Source of the DNA: Prevotella sp. CAG:924
Lineage (GTDB): Bacteria; Bacteroidota; Bacteroidia; Bacteroidales; Bacteroidaceae
Length of the DNA stretch: 22,183 bases
NCBI GenBank assembly: GCA_000431975.1
Contig: HF988419.1
Location: 1-22,183 of the forward strand
Direction of reading: 5' to 3'
Part shown: one piece after another, positions 1 through 8,343 of the stretch
Numbering within the stretch: the stretch's first letter is position 1
How the letters are laid out: every line of letters begins with the position of its first letter
Position numbers and translations under genes: made by a program
Notes under the pieces: model-generated
Told to the model about the DNA's origin: nothing
Database searches by the model: none
Seen by the model: the letters and a program-made list of their open reading frames with translations, nothing else

Positions 1-162
1 ACTATAAATTTGCACTTGCTGCTTGAATTCGCCTGTGATCAAATAAATCCCGGAGGGTTAATAATTATTTTTTTTATTATTTTTCTGTTAATATCAATTG
101 TGCCATATTAATAAAAGACTATCTTTGCAAATAGAAAACAAATCTATGATATCATTATCAAA
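1..162 (+). other. Upstream region of the GH31 gene, no gene seen
   Basis: This AT-rich stretch includes a long T-run around 67-84. One frame is open from base 1 to a stop at 109-111 but has no start codon and a hydrophobic, low-complexity translation, so I do not call it a gene. A TAnnTTTG match at 5-12 has its -33 region outside the window. The supported promoter for the downstream gene is the one at 98-127. Confidence 0.5.
98..127 (+). promoter_or_regulatory. Bacteroidetes-type promoter of the GH31 gene
   Basis: TTG at 98-100 and TATCTTTG at 120-127 are separated by 19 bases. This fits the -33/-7 pattern (TTTG and TAnnTTTG, spacing about 19-21) of the Bacteroidetes housekeeping sigma factor. 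Transcription would begin near 133-136, leaving a leader of about 30 bases before the ATG at 163. Confidence 0.6.
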
Positions 163-2625
163 ATGAAACAATTTATTTCATGGCCTTCAAAGATGAAGAG
201 GGGCGTACGGACTTGTTGTCTGACGGCAGTACTTGTTCCTGTGGCGATGCAGGCCGGGGCAGTAGTGGTCAAGACAGACATACAGCAGCAGGTCGGCGAC
301 CGTACCGTAGCGATCAGGTATTATTCACCGTCTGTTGTGCGTGTGACGGTATGGCCGGGCAGTGGTAAGATGCCGGAGAAGAAGAGCTTCTCGGTGATCA
401 TGAAGCCGGAAAAGTCTGCCCGGCATCAGGTCAGTATCGATCTGAACGAGCAGACCGGTGCGCTCTGTTTTCTTTCCGCCGAGGGCGACACATTGCTTCT
501 TGCCGGTACGTCGGCTTTTACTCCTTGCACCCATGCTGTAGACAAGGGTAAGTATGAGGTGACGCAGACATTCCGTCTGAAGGACGATGAGGTGGTCTAT
601 GGTCTTGGTCAACTTCGCGACACGGCGATGAACTGGCGCGGACGCCACATAAGGCTATGGAATAACAACACTTATATATCCATCCCCTATATCACGAGCA
701 ACAGAGGATGGGGTCTTTACTGGGACAATGCCGGACGTTCCTTCTTTGATGATGACAGCGAGAAGGGTACCAGCTTCCGCAGTGAGGTGGCACCGATGAT
801 CGACTATTATTTTATTTATCGTGACGGAACCCAGGACGGGGTAATCGCCGGCATCCGTCAGCTCACAGGCCAGGCCACGATGTTCCCGAAGTGGACTCTC
901 GGCTTCTGGCAGTGCCGTGAGCGCTACAAGACGAGTGACCAGCTGGCCGAGGTGCTCGACCGCTACCGCCAGCTTCACATTCCGCTTGACGGCATCGTGC
1001 AGGACTGGCAGTACTGGGGCTGCGACTCCAACTGGAACGCCATGCGTTTTCAGAATCCTTACTATATTAATAAGGTAGGCGATCCGGCATGGGCAAAATA
1101 TCTGCCACAGGATCTGGCCAATCTGCCGAAGCAGCAGGAACCGCGCTTGAAGAGTCCGGAGGAGATGGTGAAATTCGTACACGACAATAATGCCCATCTG
1201 ATGATCTCCATCTGGGCGAGCTTCGGTCCCTGGACAGCACAGTATAAGGAGCTGAAGGAAATGGGAGCCCTGCTGCCTTTCGTCACATGGCCCCTTAATT
1301 CGGGCACGCAGCCTTATGACGCCTTCAATCCTAAGGCGCGTGATCTTTATTGGCGCTATCTCACGCCGCTCTACCGTATGGGAATGGATGCATGGTGGAC
1401 CGACTCCTCGGAGCCCGATCACTTTGAGAAGCCTGGTGACGACGACTATCTGACCTATGCCGGCTCGTGGCGCTCGGTGAAGAACGCCTTTCCCTTGGAG
1501 CACAACCGGGGCATCTATGAGCACCAGCGTGCCATGAAGGGCAACTGGAAACGCTCAATCCAGATGACGCGCAGTGGTTCGTTCGGCCTACAGCATTATG
1601 GTACGTTCTCATGGAGTGGTGACATTCAGGCATCGTGGGACGAGATGAAGAAGCAGATCCCGTCGGGTCTGAACTTCTCGCTCTGCGGTATTCCCTACTG
1701 GAACACCGACCTGGGCGGCTTCTTCCACTGGGACTACAACAACGATCCGAAGAATGTGGCCCAACAGGAGTTGCAGACGCGTTGGATAGAGTGGGGCTGC
1801 TTCCTGCCCGTGATGCGTAGTCACTCGTCGAGTCCGATGCTTCCGGAGCTGTATCAGTTCGGTCAGGAGGGCGACTGGGCCTACGATGCAATGCTCGCAG
1901 CGGTGAAGCTGCGCTATCGTCTGCTGCCTTACAGCTATTCGGCAATGGGCGATGTGATGCTCAATAGCGGTACGGTGATGCGCCCGCTGGTGATGGACTT
2001 TGCGGCAGACAGCCTGGCCTCCCGTCTTAATGACGAGTATATGTATGGCCGTTCGCTGCTTGTGCATCCGGTGACGGACCCGCTCTACACCTGGAAGGAC
2101 AGCAGGAACAACGGTCATGCCATCTATCCCGATGTCCGGCAGGCAGCAGCTCCCGTGAGCGTTTATCTGCCCAAGGGAACTAAGTGGTATGACTTCTGGA
2201 CCAATGAGGTGCTTGACGGCGGACAGACCGTGATGCGTCCTTGTCCGATCGACATTCTTCCGGTGTATGTGAAGGCGGGCACTGTGATGCCTTTCGGCCC
2301 GGATGTGCAGTATTCCTCGGAGAAGCCTTGGGACGATCTGGAAATCCGCGTCTATCCCGGAGCTAACGGCACCTTCACTCTGTATGAGGATGAGGGCGAT
2401 GGCTACAACTATGAGAAGGGCGCCTATTCGCTGATTCGTTTTGATTATGATGACGCTACCCGTACACTGACTATTCAGCCGCGGGAAGGAAAATATAAGG
2501 GCATGCTTGCGTCGCGTCGTTTCCGTGTCGTATTGGTGAACGGCCAAAGCGGACGTGGTGACCTGCCAATGCAGGGTGCCCGTAGTGTGGAATACAAAGG
2601 TAAAAAGATTAGTGTGACGCTGTAA
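163..2625 (+). CDS. Secreted glycoside hydrolase family 31 (alpha-glucosidase/alpha-xylosidase type)
   Basis: GH31 enzymes are retaining alpha-glycosidases that remove terminal alpha-linked glucose or xylose from oligosaccharides. The 820-residue protein begins with a signal peptide, probable cleavage after Ala33 (AGA). A start at Met11 (base 193) would give a more usual signal length and remains possible. An N-terminal beta domain (about 35-220) precedes a TIM barrel (about 235-590). The barrel carries the nucleophile in WWTDSSEP (Asp414) and the probable acid/base in WSGDI (Asp487). A C-terminal beta region follows, with a DUF5110-like segment near 725-800. No lipobox is evident, so a periplasmic or exported location is likely. 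No SusC/SusD or other sugar gene is adjacent, so context does not give the substrate. The family call is firm; the choice between glucosidase and xylosidase is open. Confidence 0.9.
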   Translation: MKQFISWPSKMKRGVRTCCLTAVLVPVAMQAGAVVVKTDIQQQVGDRTVAIRYYSPSVVRVTVWPGSGKMPEKKSFSVIMKPEKSARHQVSIDLNEQTGALCFLSAEGDTLLLAGTSAFTPCTHAVDKGKYEVTQTFRLKDDEVVYGLGQLRDTAMNWRGRHIRLWNNNTYISIPYITSNRGWGLYWDNAGRSFFDDDSEKGTSFRSEVAPMIDYYFIYRDGTQDGVIAGIRQLTGQATMFPKWTLGFWQCRERYKTSDQLAEVLDRYRQLHIPLDGIVQDWQYWGCDSNWNAMRFQNPYYINKVGDPAWAKYLPQDLANLPKQQEPRLKSPEEMVKFVHDNNAHLMISIWASFGPWTAQYKELKEMGALLPFVTWPLNSGTQPYDAFNPKARDLYWRYLTPLYRMGMDAWWTDSSEPDHFEKPGDDDYLTYAGSWRSVKNAFPLEHNRGIYEHQRAMKGNWKRSIQMTRSGSFGLQHYGTFSWSGDIQASWDEMKKQIPSGLNFSLCGIPYWNTDLGGFFHWDYNNDPKNVAQQELQTRWIEWGCFLPVMRSHSSSPMLPELYQFGQEGDWAYDAMLAAVKLRYRLLPYSYSAMGDVMLNSGTVMRPLVMDFAADSLASRLNDEYMYGRSLLVHPVTDPLYTWKDSRNNGHAIYPDVRQAAAPVSVYLPKGTKWYDFWTNEVLDGGQTVMRPCPIDILPVYVKAGTVMPFGPDVQYSSEKPWDDLEIRVYPGANGTFTLYEDEGDGYNYEKGAYSLIRFDYDDATRTLTIQPREGKYKGMLASRRFRVVLVNGQSGRGDLPMQGARSVEYKGKKISVTL

Positions 2626-2640
2626 GGCGTCGATTGGGTG

Positions 2641-2666
2641 TCGGATCCGCGAGAGCGGATTACCGA
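2641..2666 (+). terminator. Possible terminator hairpin after the GH31 gene
   Basis: ATCCGC (2645-2650) pairs with GCGGAT (2655-2660) around a GAGA loop, extended by TCGG/CCGA outside a two-base bulge. It lies 16 bases past the stop codon. No T-run follows, so termination strength is uncertain. Confidence 0.4.
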
Positions 2667-2748
2667 TCAAATGTATGAATCACTTTTATTGTTGATGTGC
2701 AAACCGGTTATCCATCGCAGTACGGATACTGTTTGCAGATGTTGAAAT

Positions 2749-2784
2749 CCGGCGGGTAGCGTGCGTGAGCAGGCTGTCCGCCGG
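2749..2784 (+). other. GC-rich hairpin between the GH31 gene and ispD
   Basis: CCGGCGG (2749-2755) is perfectly complementary to CCGCCGG (2778-2784), with a 22-base loop. No strong T-tract follows. It may be a second terminator or a chance inverted repeat. Confidence 0.3.
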
Positions 2785-2851
2785 TTGCTTGTCAGGTTCG
2801 GGATGATGACGTTTTCTTTGTGCATTGTGCTTCGTTTTCATTATTTCTGAT

Positions 2852-2859
2852 TATATTTG
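2852..2859 (+). promoter_or_regulatory. -7 element of the ispD promoter
   Basis: TATATTTG matches TAnnTTTG, 26 bases upstream of the ATG at 2886. No good -33 TTTG occurs at the standard spacing. The site lies inside any reading that starts at 2820, which supports 2886 as the true start. Confidence 0.5.
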
Positions 2860-2885
2860 CATTTATAAAAACACCAATATCGATT

Positions 2886-3554
2886 ATGGATTATGTCATC
2901 ATTGTGGCCGGAGGACACGGCCAGCGCATGGGCAGTGATGTGCCCAAGCAATTTCTTCGTGTAGGTGGTGAACCCGTGCTGATGCACACTATCCGCCGTT
3001 TTCACGAATATGATGCGAGTCTTCAGATCATCGTGGTGCTCCCCGGTGATCAGTTTGAAACATGGAAGCAGCTCTGTGCGCAATATCAGTTTGCGGTGGG
3101 TCACCGGCTTGTGGAGGGTGGCGCTACCCGTTTTGAATCTTCACGCAACGGCCTGAAGGCCATCGCCGATGATGAGGAAGGTCTTGTGGCTTTCCATGAC
3201 GGCGTGCGTCCTTTCGTCTCCTTGGAAACGATAGGCCGCTGTTTCAAGGCAGCCGACGAGGAATATGCAGCCATCCCGGTTGTGCCGGTGACGAGTACGC
3301 TGCGCTATGTCGACGGTCACGGCGGGGGTAAGAATGTGCAGCGGTCCGACTACCGTGAGGTGCAGACACCGCAGGTCTTCGATATCCAGCTGGCCAAGCA
3401 GGCTTTTCGACAGCCCTATCAGGAAGCGTTCACCGACGATGCCTCCGTCGTGGAGGCATTGGGATGTCAGGTGGCAATGGTGGAAGGCAACCGTGAGAAC
3501 ATCAAGCTCACAACGCCCTTCGATCTCAAGATTGCCGAGGCACTATTAGGCTAA
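2886..3554 (+). CDS. ispD: 2-C-methyl-D-erythritol 4-phosphate cytidylyltransferase
   Basis: IspD transfers CMP from CTP to 2-C-methyl-D-erythritol 4-phosphate, the third step of the non-mevalonate isoprenoid pathway, in the cytosol. The 222-residue protein opens with the nucleotide-binding signature VAGGHGQRMGSDVPKQF. Arg14 and Lys21 occupy the positions of catalytic Arg20 and Lys27 in E. coli IspD, with the same spacing. HDGVRPF (104-110) matches the conserved HDAARP region, and the C-terminal TDDASVVEALG and NIKLTTPFDL segments are typical. An in-frame ATG at 2820 would add 22 hydrophobic residues and precedes the -7 promoter element, so I start at 2886, where the Rossmann fold begins directly. 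The gene is probably transcribed alone or with recG, 116 bases downstream. Confidence 0.95.
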   Translation: MDYVIIVAGGHGQRMGSDVPKQFLRVGGEPVLMHTIRRFHEYDASLQIIVVLPGDQFETWKQLCAQYQFAVGHRLVEGGATRFESSRNGLKAIADDEEGLVAFHDGVRPFVSLETIGRCFKAADEEYAAIPVVPVTSTLRYVDGHGGGKNVQRSDYREVQTPQVFDIQLAKQAFRQPYQEAFTDDASVVEALGCQVAMVEGNRENIKLTTPFDLKIAEALLG

Positions 3555-3670
3555 GCGAAGTGGCAGATGCCCGGAGAGGAATCAGTGTCGTACGAAGCGG
3601 AACGTCAGAAAAAGCAGGGGGCATAAAAAAATACCGTTGCGACTTTATCATTCTGTAATTTTAAAGATCA

Positions 3671-5770
3671 ATGACATCAGTATTAGATCAGGACATTATG
3701 TATTTGGCCGGTGTAGGGCCTGCAAAGAAAGAGATCCTTTCTTCGCAGATCAATGTCCATACCTGGAACGACCTGATCGAATACTATCCTTATAAATATG
3801 TCGACCGCTCGCGCATCTATCATATCGATGAGTTGAGCGGCGATCTGCCGTTTGTGCAGATCAAGGCCCGTATCCTCAGCTTTGAGGAGTTTGCGATGGG
3901 GCGACGTAAACGTATCATTGCCCATGTGACTGATGGGCATGGCGTGGCCGATATTGTATGGTTTCAGGGTACGCAATGGGTGTACAAGAACTATCAGGTG
4001 GGAGGCGAGTATGTCATTTTCGGCAAACCGACGGTTTTCCAGGGGCGTTATCAGTTTGCCCATCCCGAGATGGACAAGGCGGAGGACGTGAAGACCGGTG
4101 AGATGGGGTTGCAGCCATTCTATAACACCACGGAGAAGATGAAGCTCCGGGGACTTGCCTCGCAGCAGCTCTCGCGGCTCATTCACACCTTGTTGCAGAA
4201 GATTCCGCAGGGAGGCATTGTTGAGACCTTGCCTGAGGAGATCAAGACCCGTCGTCATCTCATCTCCCGCGAGGAAGCCCTCCGGCTCATCCACTATCCT
4301 AAGACGATAGGGGAGGTGCAGCATGCACAGGTAAGACTGAAGTTCGAGGAGCTGTTCTACGTACAGCTCAATATCCTGCGCTATGCCCGGGAGACCCGCC
4401 GCAAGTTTCAGGGTTATGTGTTTCCGCATGTAGGAGCGGTGTTCAACACTTTCTATCGCGATCATCTGCCTTTTGACCTTACGGGAGCGCAGAAGCGGGT
4501 GATGCACGAGATCCGCGCCGATCTGCTGACAGGACGCCAGATGAACCGTCTGCTTCAGGGCGATGTCGGTTCAGGTAAGACGCTCGTCGCCCTTATGGCC
4601 ATGCTCCTGGCCATCGGCAACGGCTTCCAGGCTTGTCTGATGGCACCTACGGAGATTCTTGCCGAGCAGCATGTGGAGACATTGCGCGCCTTTCTCGGCG
4701 ACATGCCCGTGCGTGTGGAGCTGCTCACCGGATTGGTGAAGGGCAAGCGGCGGCAGGAGGTGCTCGCTCGTCTGGCCAAAGGCGAGACAGATATTCTTGT
4801 CGGAACCCATGCCGTGATAGAAGACTGGGTGCATTTCCACCGGCTCGGCCTGGCCGTTATCGACGAGCAGCATAGGTTTGGCGTGGCTCAGCGTGCCAAG
4901 CTGTGGAAGAAGTCGGAGCGTCCACCCCATATCCTCGTGATGACGGCTACGCCGATACCGCGCACGCTGGCCATGACCATCTATGGCGATCTGGATGTGA
5001 GCGTGATCGATGAGCTGCCGCCCGGCCGTAAGCCTGTCGTCACGACACACCGTTACGATGTGCAGCTGGCGTCGCTCTATCAGGGCATACGCCGGCAGAT
5101 ACAGGAAGGCCGGCAGGTGTATATTGTCTATCCTCTGATCGAGGAGAATGAGAAGATCGATCTGAAGAATCTGGAGGACGGATATCTGCATCTCTGCGAA
5201 GTGTTCCCCGACTTGAAACTGAGCAAGGTGCATGGCAAGATGAAAGCCAAGGACAAGGAGGAGGAGATGCGCCGTTTCGTCAGTGGTGAGACACAGATCC
5301 TTGTGGCGACGACGGTGATAGAGGTGGGCGTGAATGTTCCCAACGCTTCCGTGATGGTCATTATGGAGGCTCAGCGATTCGGTCTGTCCCAGCTTCATCA
5401 GCTTCGTGGCAGGGTGGGCCGCGGAGCCGATCAGAGCTATTGTGTGCTGGTCACGCCCTATAAGTTGACGGCTGATACGCGTAAGCGTATCGATATTATG
5501 TGTGCTACCAATGACGGCTTCCGTATCGCCGAGGCTGATTTGAAACTTCGTGGTCCCGGTGATCTGGAAGGAACACAACAGAGTGGCATGGCGTTTGATC
5601 TGAAAATTGCCAACATCGCACGCGATGGGCAGATCGTGCAGATGGCCCGTGAGGAGGCACAACGCATTATCGATGGTGATCCCGAATGCGATCGCCCAGA
5701 AAATGCGTTACTGTGGAACCGGCTGAAGGAGCTTCGGAAAACACATGTCAACTGGTGGGCCATCTCGTGA
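3671..5770 (+). CDS. recG: ATP-dependent DNA helicase RecG
   Basis: RecG is a double-strand DNA translocase that reverses stalled forks and processes Holliday-junction and R-loop structures. The 699-residue length is normal for the family (E. coli 693). An N-terminal wedge/OB region (about 1-230) contains the VADIVWFQG strand typical of the OB fold. The SF2 core shows Walker A GDVGSGKT (297-304), the DEQH box at 398-401 followed by RFGV, motif III TATPIPRTLA, and motif VI QLRGRVGRG (577-585). The helicase core is complete, with no frameshift. It lies 116 bases after ispD with no strong promoter visible between them, so co-transcription is possible. The next gene is 364 bases away. Confidence 0.96.
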   Translation: MTSVLDQDIMYLAGVGPAKKEILSSQINVHTWNDLIEYYPYKYVDRSRIYHIDELSGDLPFVQIKARILSFEEFAMGRRKRIIAHVTDGHGVADIVWFQGTQWVYKNYQVGGEYVIFGKPTVFQGRYQFAHPEMDKAEDVKTGEMGLQPFYNTTEKMKLRGLASQQLSRLIHTLLQKIPQGGIVETLPEEIKTRRHLISREEALRLIHYPKTIGEVQHAQVRLKFEELFYVQLNILRYARETRRKFQGYVFPHVGAVFNTFYRDHLPFDLTGAQKRVMHEIRADLLTGRQMNRLLQGDVGSGKTLVALMAMLLAIGNGFQACLMAPTEILAEQHVETLRAFLGDMPVRVELLTGLVKGKRRQEVLARLAKGETDILVGTHAVIEDWVHFHRLGLAVIDEQHRFGVAQRAKLWKKSERPPHILVMTATPIPRTLAMTIYGDLDVSVIDELPPGRKPVVTTHRYDVQLASLYQGIRRQIQEGRQVYIVYPLIEENEKIDLKNLEDGYLHLCEVFPDLKLSKVHGKMKAKDKEEEMRRFVSGETQILVATTVIEVGVNVPNASVMVIMEAQRFGLSQLHQLRGRVGRGADQSYCVLVTPYKLTADTRKRIDIMCATNDGFRIAEADLKLRGPGDLEGTQQSGMAFDLKIANIARDGQIVQMAREEAQRIIDGDPECDRPENALLWNRLKELRKTHVNWWAIS

Positions 5771-6134
5771 CATCGGGGATGATGGGAAGCTGTCAGATGA
5801 CGAAAACCCGTTTATATACTAGAGTACCCAAAGGAAAGGCAACGGCGGAAAAGGTCATTTTCTTGATTTGCAAACGTTTATGACATTGATCTAAAAAACC
5901 TACATTCTGTTAAATACTGAATAAAAACTGTAAAAACAAGTGTGGGTTTGACACATTTTTGTTATATTTGCGGTGTCTTTTGATTTTTTGAGGACCTTTG
6001 TAGGGTACTCATGTAGGCGAGGATCGGTCTTTCCGCTCCTGAAATAACAAAATATTTTTGTTCGCCTGTTCGGAGACTTAAACCTGTTACGACACGGCTG
6101 AGATGGTGCCGTTCGCAAGAAACCATAAGTAGTA
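5771..6134 (+). other. Intergenic region and M23 peptidase leader, no gene
   Basis: No credible coding frame is present. The region contains spaced CTG-repeat motifs at 5907-5934, a -7 promoter element at 5963-5970, and about 155 bases of predicted untranslated leader. Three small inverted repeats lie in that leader: AGGATCGG/CCGCTCCT (one mismatch) near 6020-6039, AACAAAA/TTTTGTT at 6046-6062, and ACGGC/GCCGT at 6094-6112. Confidence 0.45.
5963..5970 (+). promoter_or_regulatory. -7 element of the M23 peptidase promoter
   Basis: TATATTTG matches TAnnTTTG. The only nearby TTTG (5947-5950) is too close to be a -33 element, so the promoter may need an activator. A start near 5977 would give an unusually long leader before the ATG at 6135. 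Confidence 0.45.
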
Positions 6135-7103
6135 ATGAATTTTAAGAAGACAATTAGAACATTTGCTATTACATTTGTATTGGCTATAGCTGCCGAGCCG
6201 GTCTTTGCTCAAGATCTGTTGGCCCGACAAGCTCCCGTCGACCGACGGGCGAAAAAGCTTGACTCCATAGAGGTGAAAGCTTTTGAGGCAAAAGAGAATT
6301 TTGAGACACCGGCTGCCAAGCTCTACGGCGATGAATGGAATAACACGTATGCTCACCGTGAGACGGCTCTGCCCGATTCGTTTGTCATCAACCTCCGTCA
6401 TTTCTGCATGCCCACTCCTTCTCGTGTGGTGACGAGCAATTTTGGCTCGCGCTGGGGTCGCATGCATAAAGGATTGGATATCAAGGTTTATATTGGCGAT
6501 ACGATCCGTGCAGCCTTCACCGGCAAGGTGCGTGTGGTAGGCAATGAGCCGAGAGGTTATGGACTGTATGTCGTAATCCGTCACAACAATGGTCTGGAGA
6601 CCATCTACGGACACCTCTCCAAGCAGTTGGTGCATGAGAACCAGGAGGTTCGTGTGGGTGAGCCCATCGCTTTGGGAGGCAACACCGGACGGTCAACGGG
6701 CTCGCATCTCCATTTTGAGACCCGTTTGTGCGGTGTGGCGCTCAATCCCGGTATCTTCTTCGATTTTCGCAATCAGGATGTGACGGGCGATTATTATGTG
6801 TTTAACCGACGCACTTATGAACAGGACTCAGAGGTGGCTACACGTGAGCGCGGAAAGATCGGCAACGGAGGATACACCCGTGACCTGATCGTAGGCACTC
6901 CCGGTCACAGCGAGGACAGAGGTGGAAACATCGCCTATGGCGGTGGTGAGAAGGTGTACTACAAGGTACAAAAAGGCGAGACGATCGCTTCCATTGCAGA
7001 GAAGAAGAACATCGATGCGGGAAAGATTGCACGTCTGAATGGCTTCCGCTCGAAAAATCAGCGGGTAAGAGCCGGCCAGATCATCATCATCAATATTCTG
7101 TAA
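6135..7103 (+). CDS. Secreted M23 metallopeptidase with LysM domain
   Basis: M23 (LytM/lysostaphin-type) peptidases cut peptidoglycan cross-links or act as activators of amidases at the cell wall. The 322-residue protein has a signal peptide with probable cleavage after VFA (residue 25). The M23 domain covers about 95-205 and keeps the zinc and catalytic residues: His111 and Asp115 in MHKGLD, His160 in IYGHL, and His191/His193 in SHLHFE. It therefore looks active rather than degenerate. A C-terminal LysM domain (about 276-322, YYKVQKGETIASIAEKK onward) would bind glycan strands. This layout is common among Bacteroidetes cell-wall remodelling enzymes. The gene stands alone, behind a long leader and followed by a hairpin terminator. 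Confidence 0.92.
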   Translation: MNFKKTIRTFAITFVLAIAAEPVFAQDLLARQAPVDRRAKKLDSIEVKAFEAKENFETPAAKLYGDEWNNTYAHRETALPDSFVINLRHFCMPTPSRVVTSNFGSRWGRMHKGLDIKVYIGDTIRAAFTGKVRVVGNEPRGYGLYVVIRHNNGLETIYGHLSKQLVHENQEVRVGEPIALGGNTGRSTGSHLHFETRLCGVALNPGIFFDFRNQDVTGDYYVFNRRTYEQDSEVATRERGKIGNGGYTRDLIVGTPGHSEDRGGNIAYGGGEKVYYKVQKGETIASIAEKKNIDAGKIARLNGFRSKNQRVRAGQIIIINIL

Positions 7104-7146
7104 GAGACAATATCCGGTTGCAGAACAGGCCGGATTGATCCATATC

Positions 7147-7190
7147 GCGGACGGAAGACAAAGCGTTGCTGTGTTTTCCGTCCGCATTTT
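7147..7190 (+). terminator. Rho-independent terminator after the M23 gene
   Basis: GCGGACGGAA (7147-7156) pairs perfectly with TTCCGTCCGC (7176-7185), and four further pairs including one G-U extend the stem inward to an 11-base loop. A short ATTTT tail follows. Confidence 0.65.
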
Positions 7191-7449
7191 GCATAGCAGG
7201 ACGTGAATGCCGGTTGTGGCATGGAGTAGTTCATAGTGGATTGTTTCTTTGTGTCTTTGATTAATACGGATACGGTATTCTGCTGTTTTCACTCTGTGTT
7301 GAAGGTCGTGCAGGAGAAATGGTGTAGTTGAGAGATGCGATATTTGAAGGCTGTCGGTCGTATGTTTGCAGATTACCCGCAGAACAGATCTGGCACATGT
7401 TATCTTAAGTCAAATATATATTCTGAATGGCGACTTTCGTTGAATTTTC

Positions 7450-7481
7450 TTTGTCTGTTTGCTGAAGAATGCGTATTTTTG
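7450..7481 (+). promoter_or_regulatory. Bacteroidetes-type promoter of the DUF4923-like gene
   Basis: TTTG at 7450-7453 and TATTTTTG at 7474-7481 are separated by 20 bases, an excellent match to the -33/-7 consensus. Transcription near 7488 would start downstream of the in-frame ATG at 7459, so translation must begin at 7507. Confidence 0.7.
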
Positions 7482-7506
7482 CGGCGATTATAAAAAGTAT
7501 TCAGTA

Positions 7507-8229
7507 ATGAAAAAGACCATTCTTAAAGGCTTTGCCCTCGTTGTCATGTTGATGGCAAGCTCATCCGTAAACGCTCAGATTAGTCTGGGCAATATTCTCA
7601 AATCTGTTACCGGCAAGTCGTCGACTACGACCACAAAGACGGATACAACAAATAAAAGCACTACCCAATCGGGAGCACTGGGCAGTATCCTTGGTGCTGT
7701 GACGGGTGGAAGTTCTTCTGGCAGTCTTCTTTCGGGACTTTCCTCGATCTTCTCCTCCTCAGCTGTTGCCACGAAGGATCAGATCGTCGGAACATGGACT
7801 TATGAGGAGCCTGCAGTGGTGTTCTCTTCTGATAATGTCCTTGCCAGCCTGGGCGGAAAGATGGCATCATCAGCTATCGAGAACAAGCTCCAGGAGCAAC
7901 TTACCAAGTTTGGCGTTACGAAGGGTAAGATGAAGATGACGTTCGACAAAGACGGCAATTTCACACAGACCTTTGGCGGCAAGACGGTGAAAGGCACCTA
8001 TACCGTTGAAGACACGAACGTAAAGCTGAAATACGGCGGAACAGTATCGCAGATCGTTGGTACAACGCAGATCGTCGACGGTGATCTGCTGATAGTGATG
8101 GACGCTTCCAAGTTGTTGGAATATGCCAAGACATTAGGCTCGCTTACGAACAACTCCACGCTTCAGGCTGCATCGTCTTTACTCGGTAATATGGACGGTA
8201 TGCAGTGTGGACTGCGTTTGAAGAAATAA
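7507..8229 (+). CDS. Secreted DUF4923-like (lipocalin-like) protein
   Basis: This 240-residue protein has a signal peptide with likely cleavage after VNA (residue 23). A Ser/Thr/Gly-rich low-complexity linker (about 30-85) follows, with repeated Leu-Gly-Ser-Ile type segments. The C-terminal domain (about 88-240) opens with IVGTWTYEEPAVVF and continues with alternating beta strands such as MKMTFDKDGNF and GTYTVEDTNVKLKY, typical of lipocalin-like folds. It resembles the Bacteroidales DUF4923 family, whose function is unknown. A ligand-binding or envelope role is inference only. The start at 7507 rather than 7459 is set by the promoter and by the signal peptide beginning MKKTILKG. The gene is monocistronic, bounded by its own promoter and a strong terminator. 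Confidence 0.82.
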   Translation: MKKTILKGFALVVMLMASSSVNAQISLGNILKSVTGKSSTTTTKTDTTNKSTTQSGALGSILGAVTGGSSSGSLLSGLSSIFSSSAVATKDQIVGTWTYEEPAVVFSSDNVLASLGGKMASSAIENKLQEQLTKFGVTKGKMKMTFDKDGNFTQTFGGKTVKGTYTVEDTNVKLKYGGTVSQIVGTTQIVDGDLLIVMDASKLLEYAKTLGSLTNNSTLQAASSLLGNMDGMQCGLRLKK

Positions 8230-8248
8230 TCTTTATTTGTAATATGTG

Positions 8249-8279
8249 AAAACGCCGCAAAATCTTGCGGCGTTTTTCG
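8249..8279 (+). terminator. Strong rho-independent terminator
   Basis: AACGCCGCAA (8251-8260) pairs perfectly with TTGCGGCGTT (8265-8274) around an AATC loop, followed by a T-rich tail. It lies about 20 bases after the stop of the DUF4923-like gene and insulates purL. Confidence 0.85.
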
Positions 8280-8299
8280 TTTTTTTCTTCCTTTTGCAG

Positions 8300-8307
8300 T
8301 ATCTTTG
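8300..8307 (+). promoter_or_regulatory. -7 element of the purL promoter
   Basis: TATCTTTG matches TAnnTTTG exactly, 36 bases before the purL ATG. No TTTG lies at the usual -33 distance because the T-rich terminator tail occupies that position. No PurR-like or purine riboswitch structure is evident in the short leader. Confidence 0.55.
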
Positions 8308-8343
8308 CATCATATTATTTTATCACACTTTTAATATTTTGCT

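Larger units (their letters stand above)
7104..7506 (+). other. Intergenic region, no gene
   Basis: The region holds a terminator at 7147-7190 for the M23 gene and a well-formed promoter at 7450-7481 for the next gene. I see nothing supportable in the roughly 260 bases between them. Confidence 0.5.

Noticed and set aside
5..12. TAAATTTG match to the -7 consensus at the window start
   Set aside because: Its -33 region is outside the window, and the promoter at 98-127 fits the GH31 gene better.
1..111. Startless open frame that could be the end of an upstream gene
   Set aside because: It runs through an AT-rich promoter region, and its hydrophobic low-complexity translation is not convincing.
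2820..2885. Upstream in-frame ATG giving IspD 22 extra N-terminal residues
   Set aside because: The extension overlaps the -7 promoter element at 2852-2859 and is absent from the normal IspD fold, which starts at the MDYVIIVAGG strand.
4571..5662. Long antisense open frames across recG, the GH31 gene and purL on the minus strand
   Set aside because: They mirror well-supported genes, have compositionally biased translations without recognisable motifs, and arise from the codon bias of the sense genes.
5686..5883. Short + strand frame overlapping the 3' end of recG
   Set aside because: It starts inside recG in another frame and has no family features, promoter or conservation argument.
7459..7506. 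Upstream in-frame ATG for the DUF4923-like gene
   Set aside because: It lies between the -33 and -7 elements of a strong promoter and would disrupt the signal peptide that begins at 7507.
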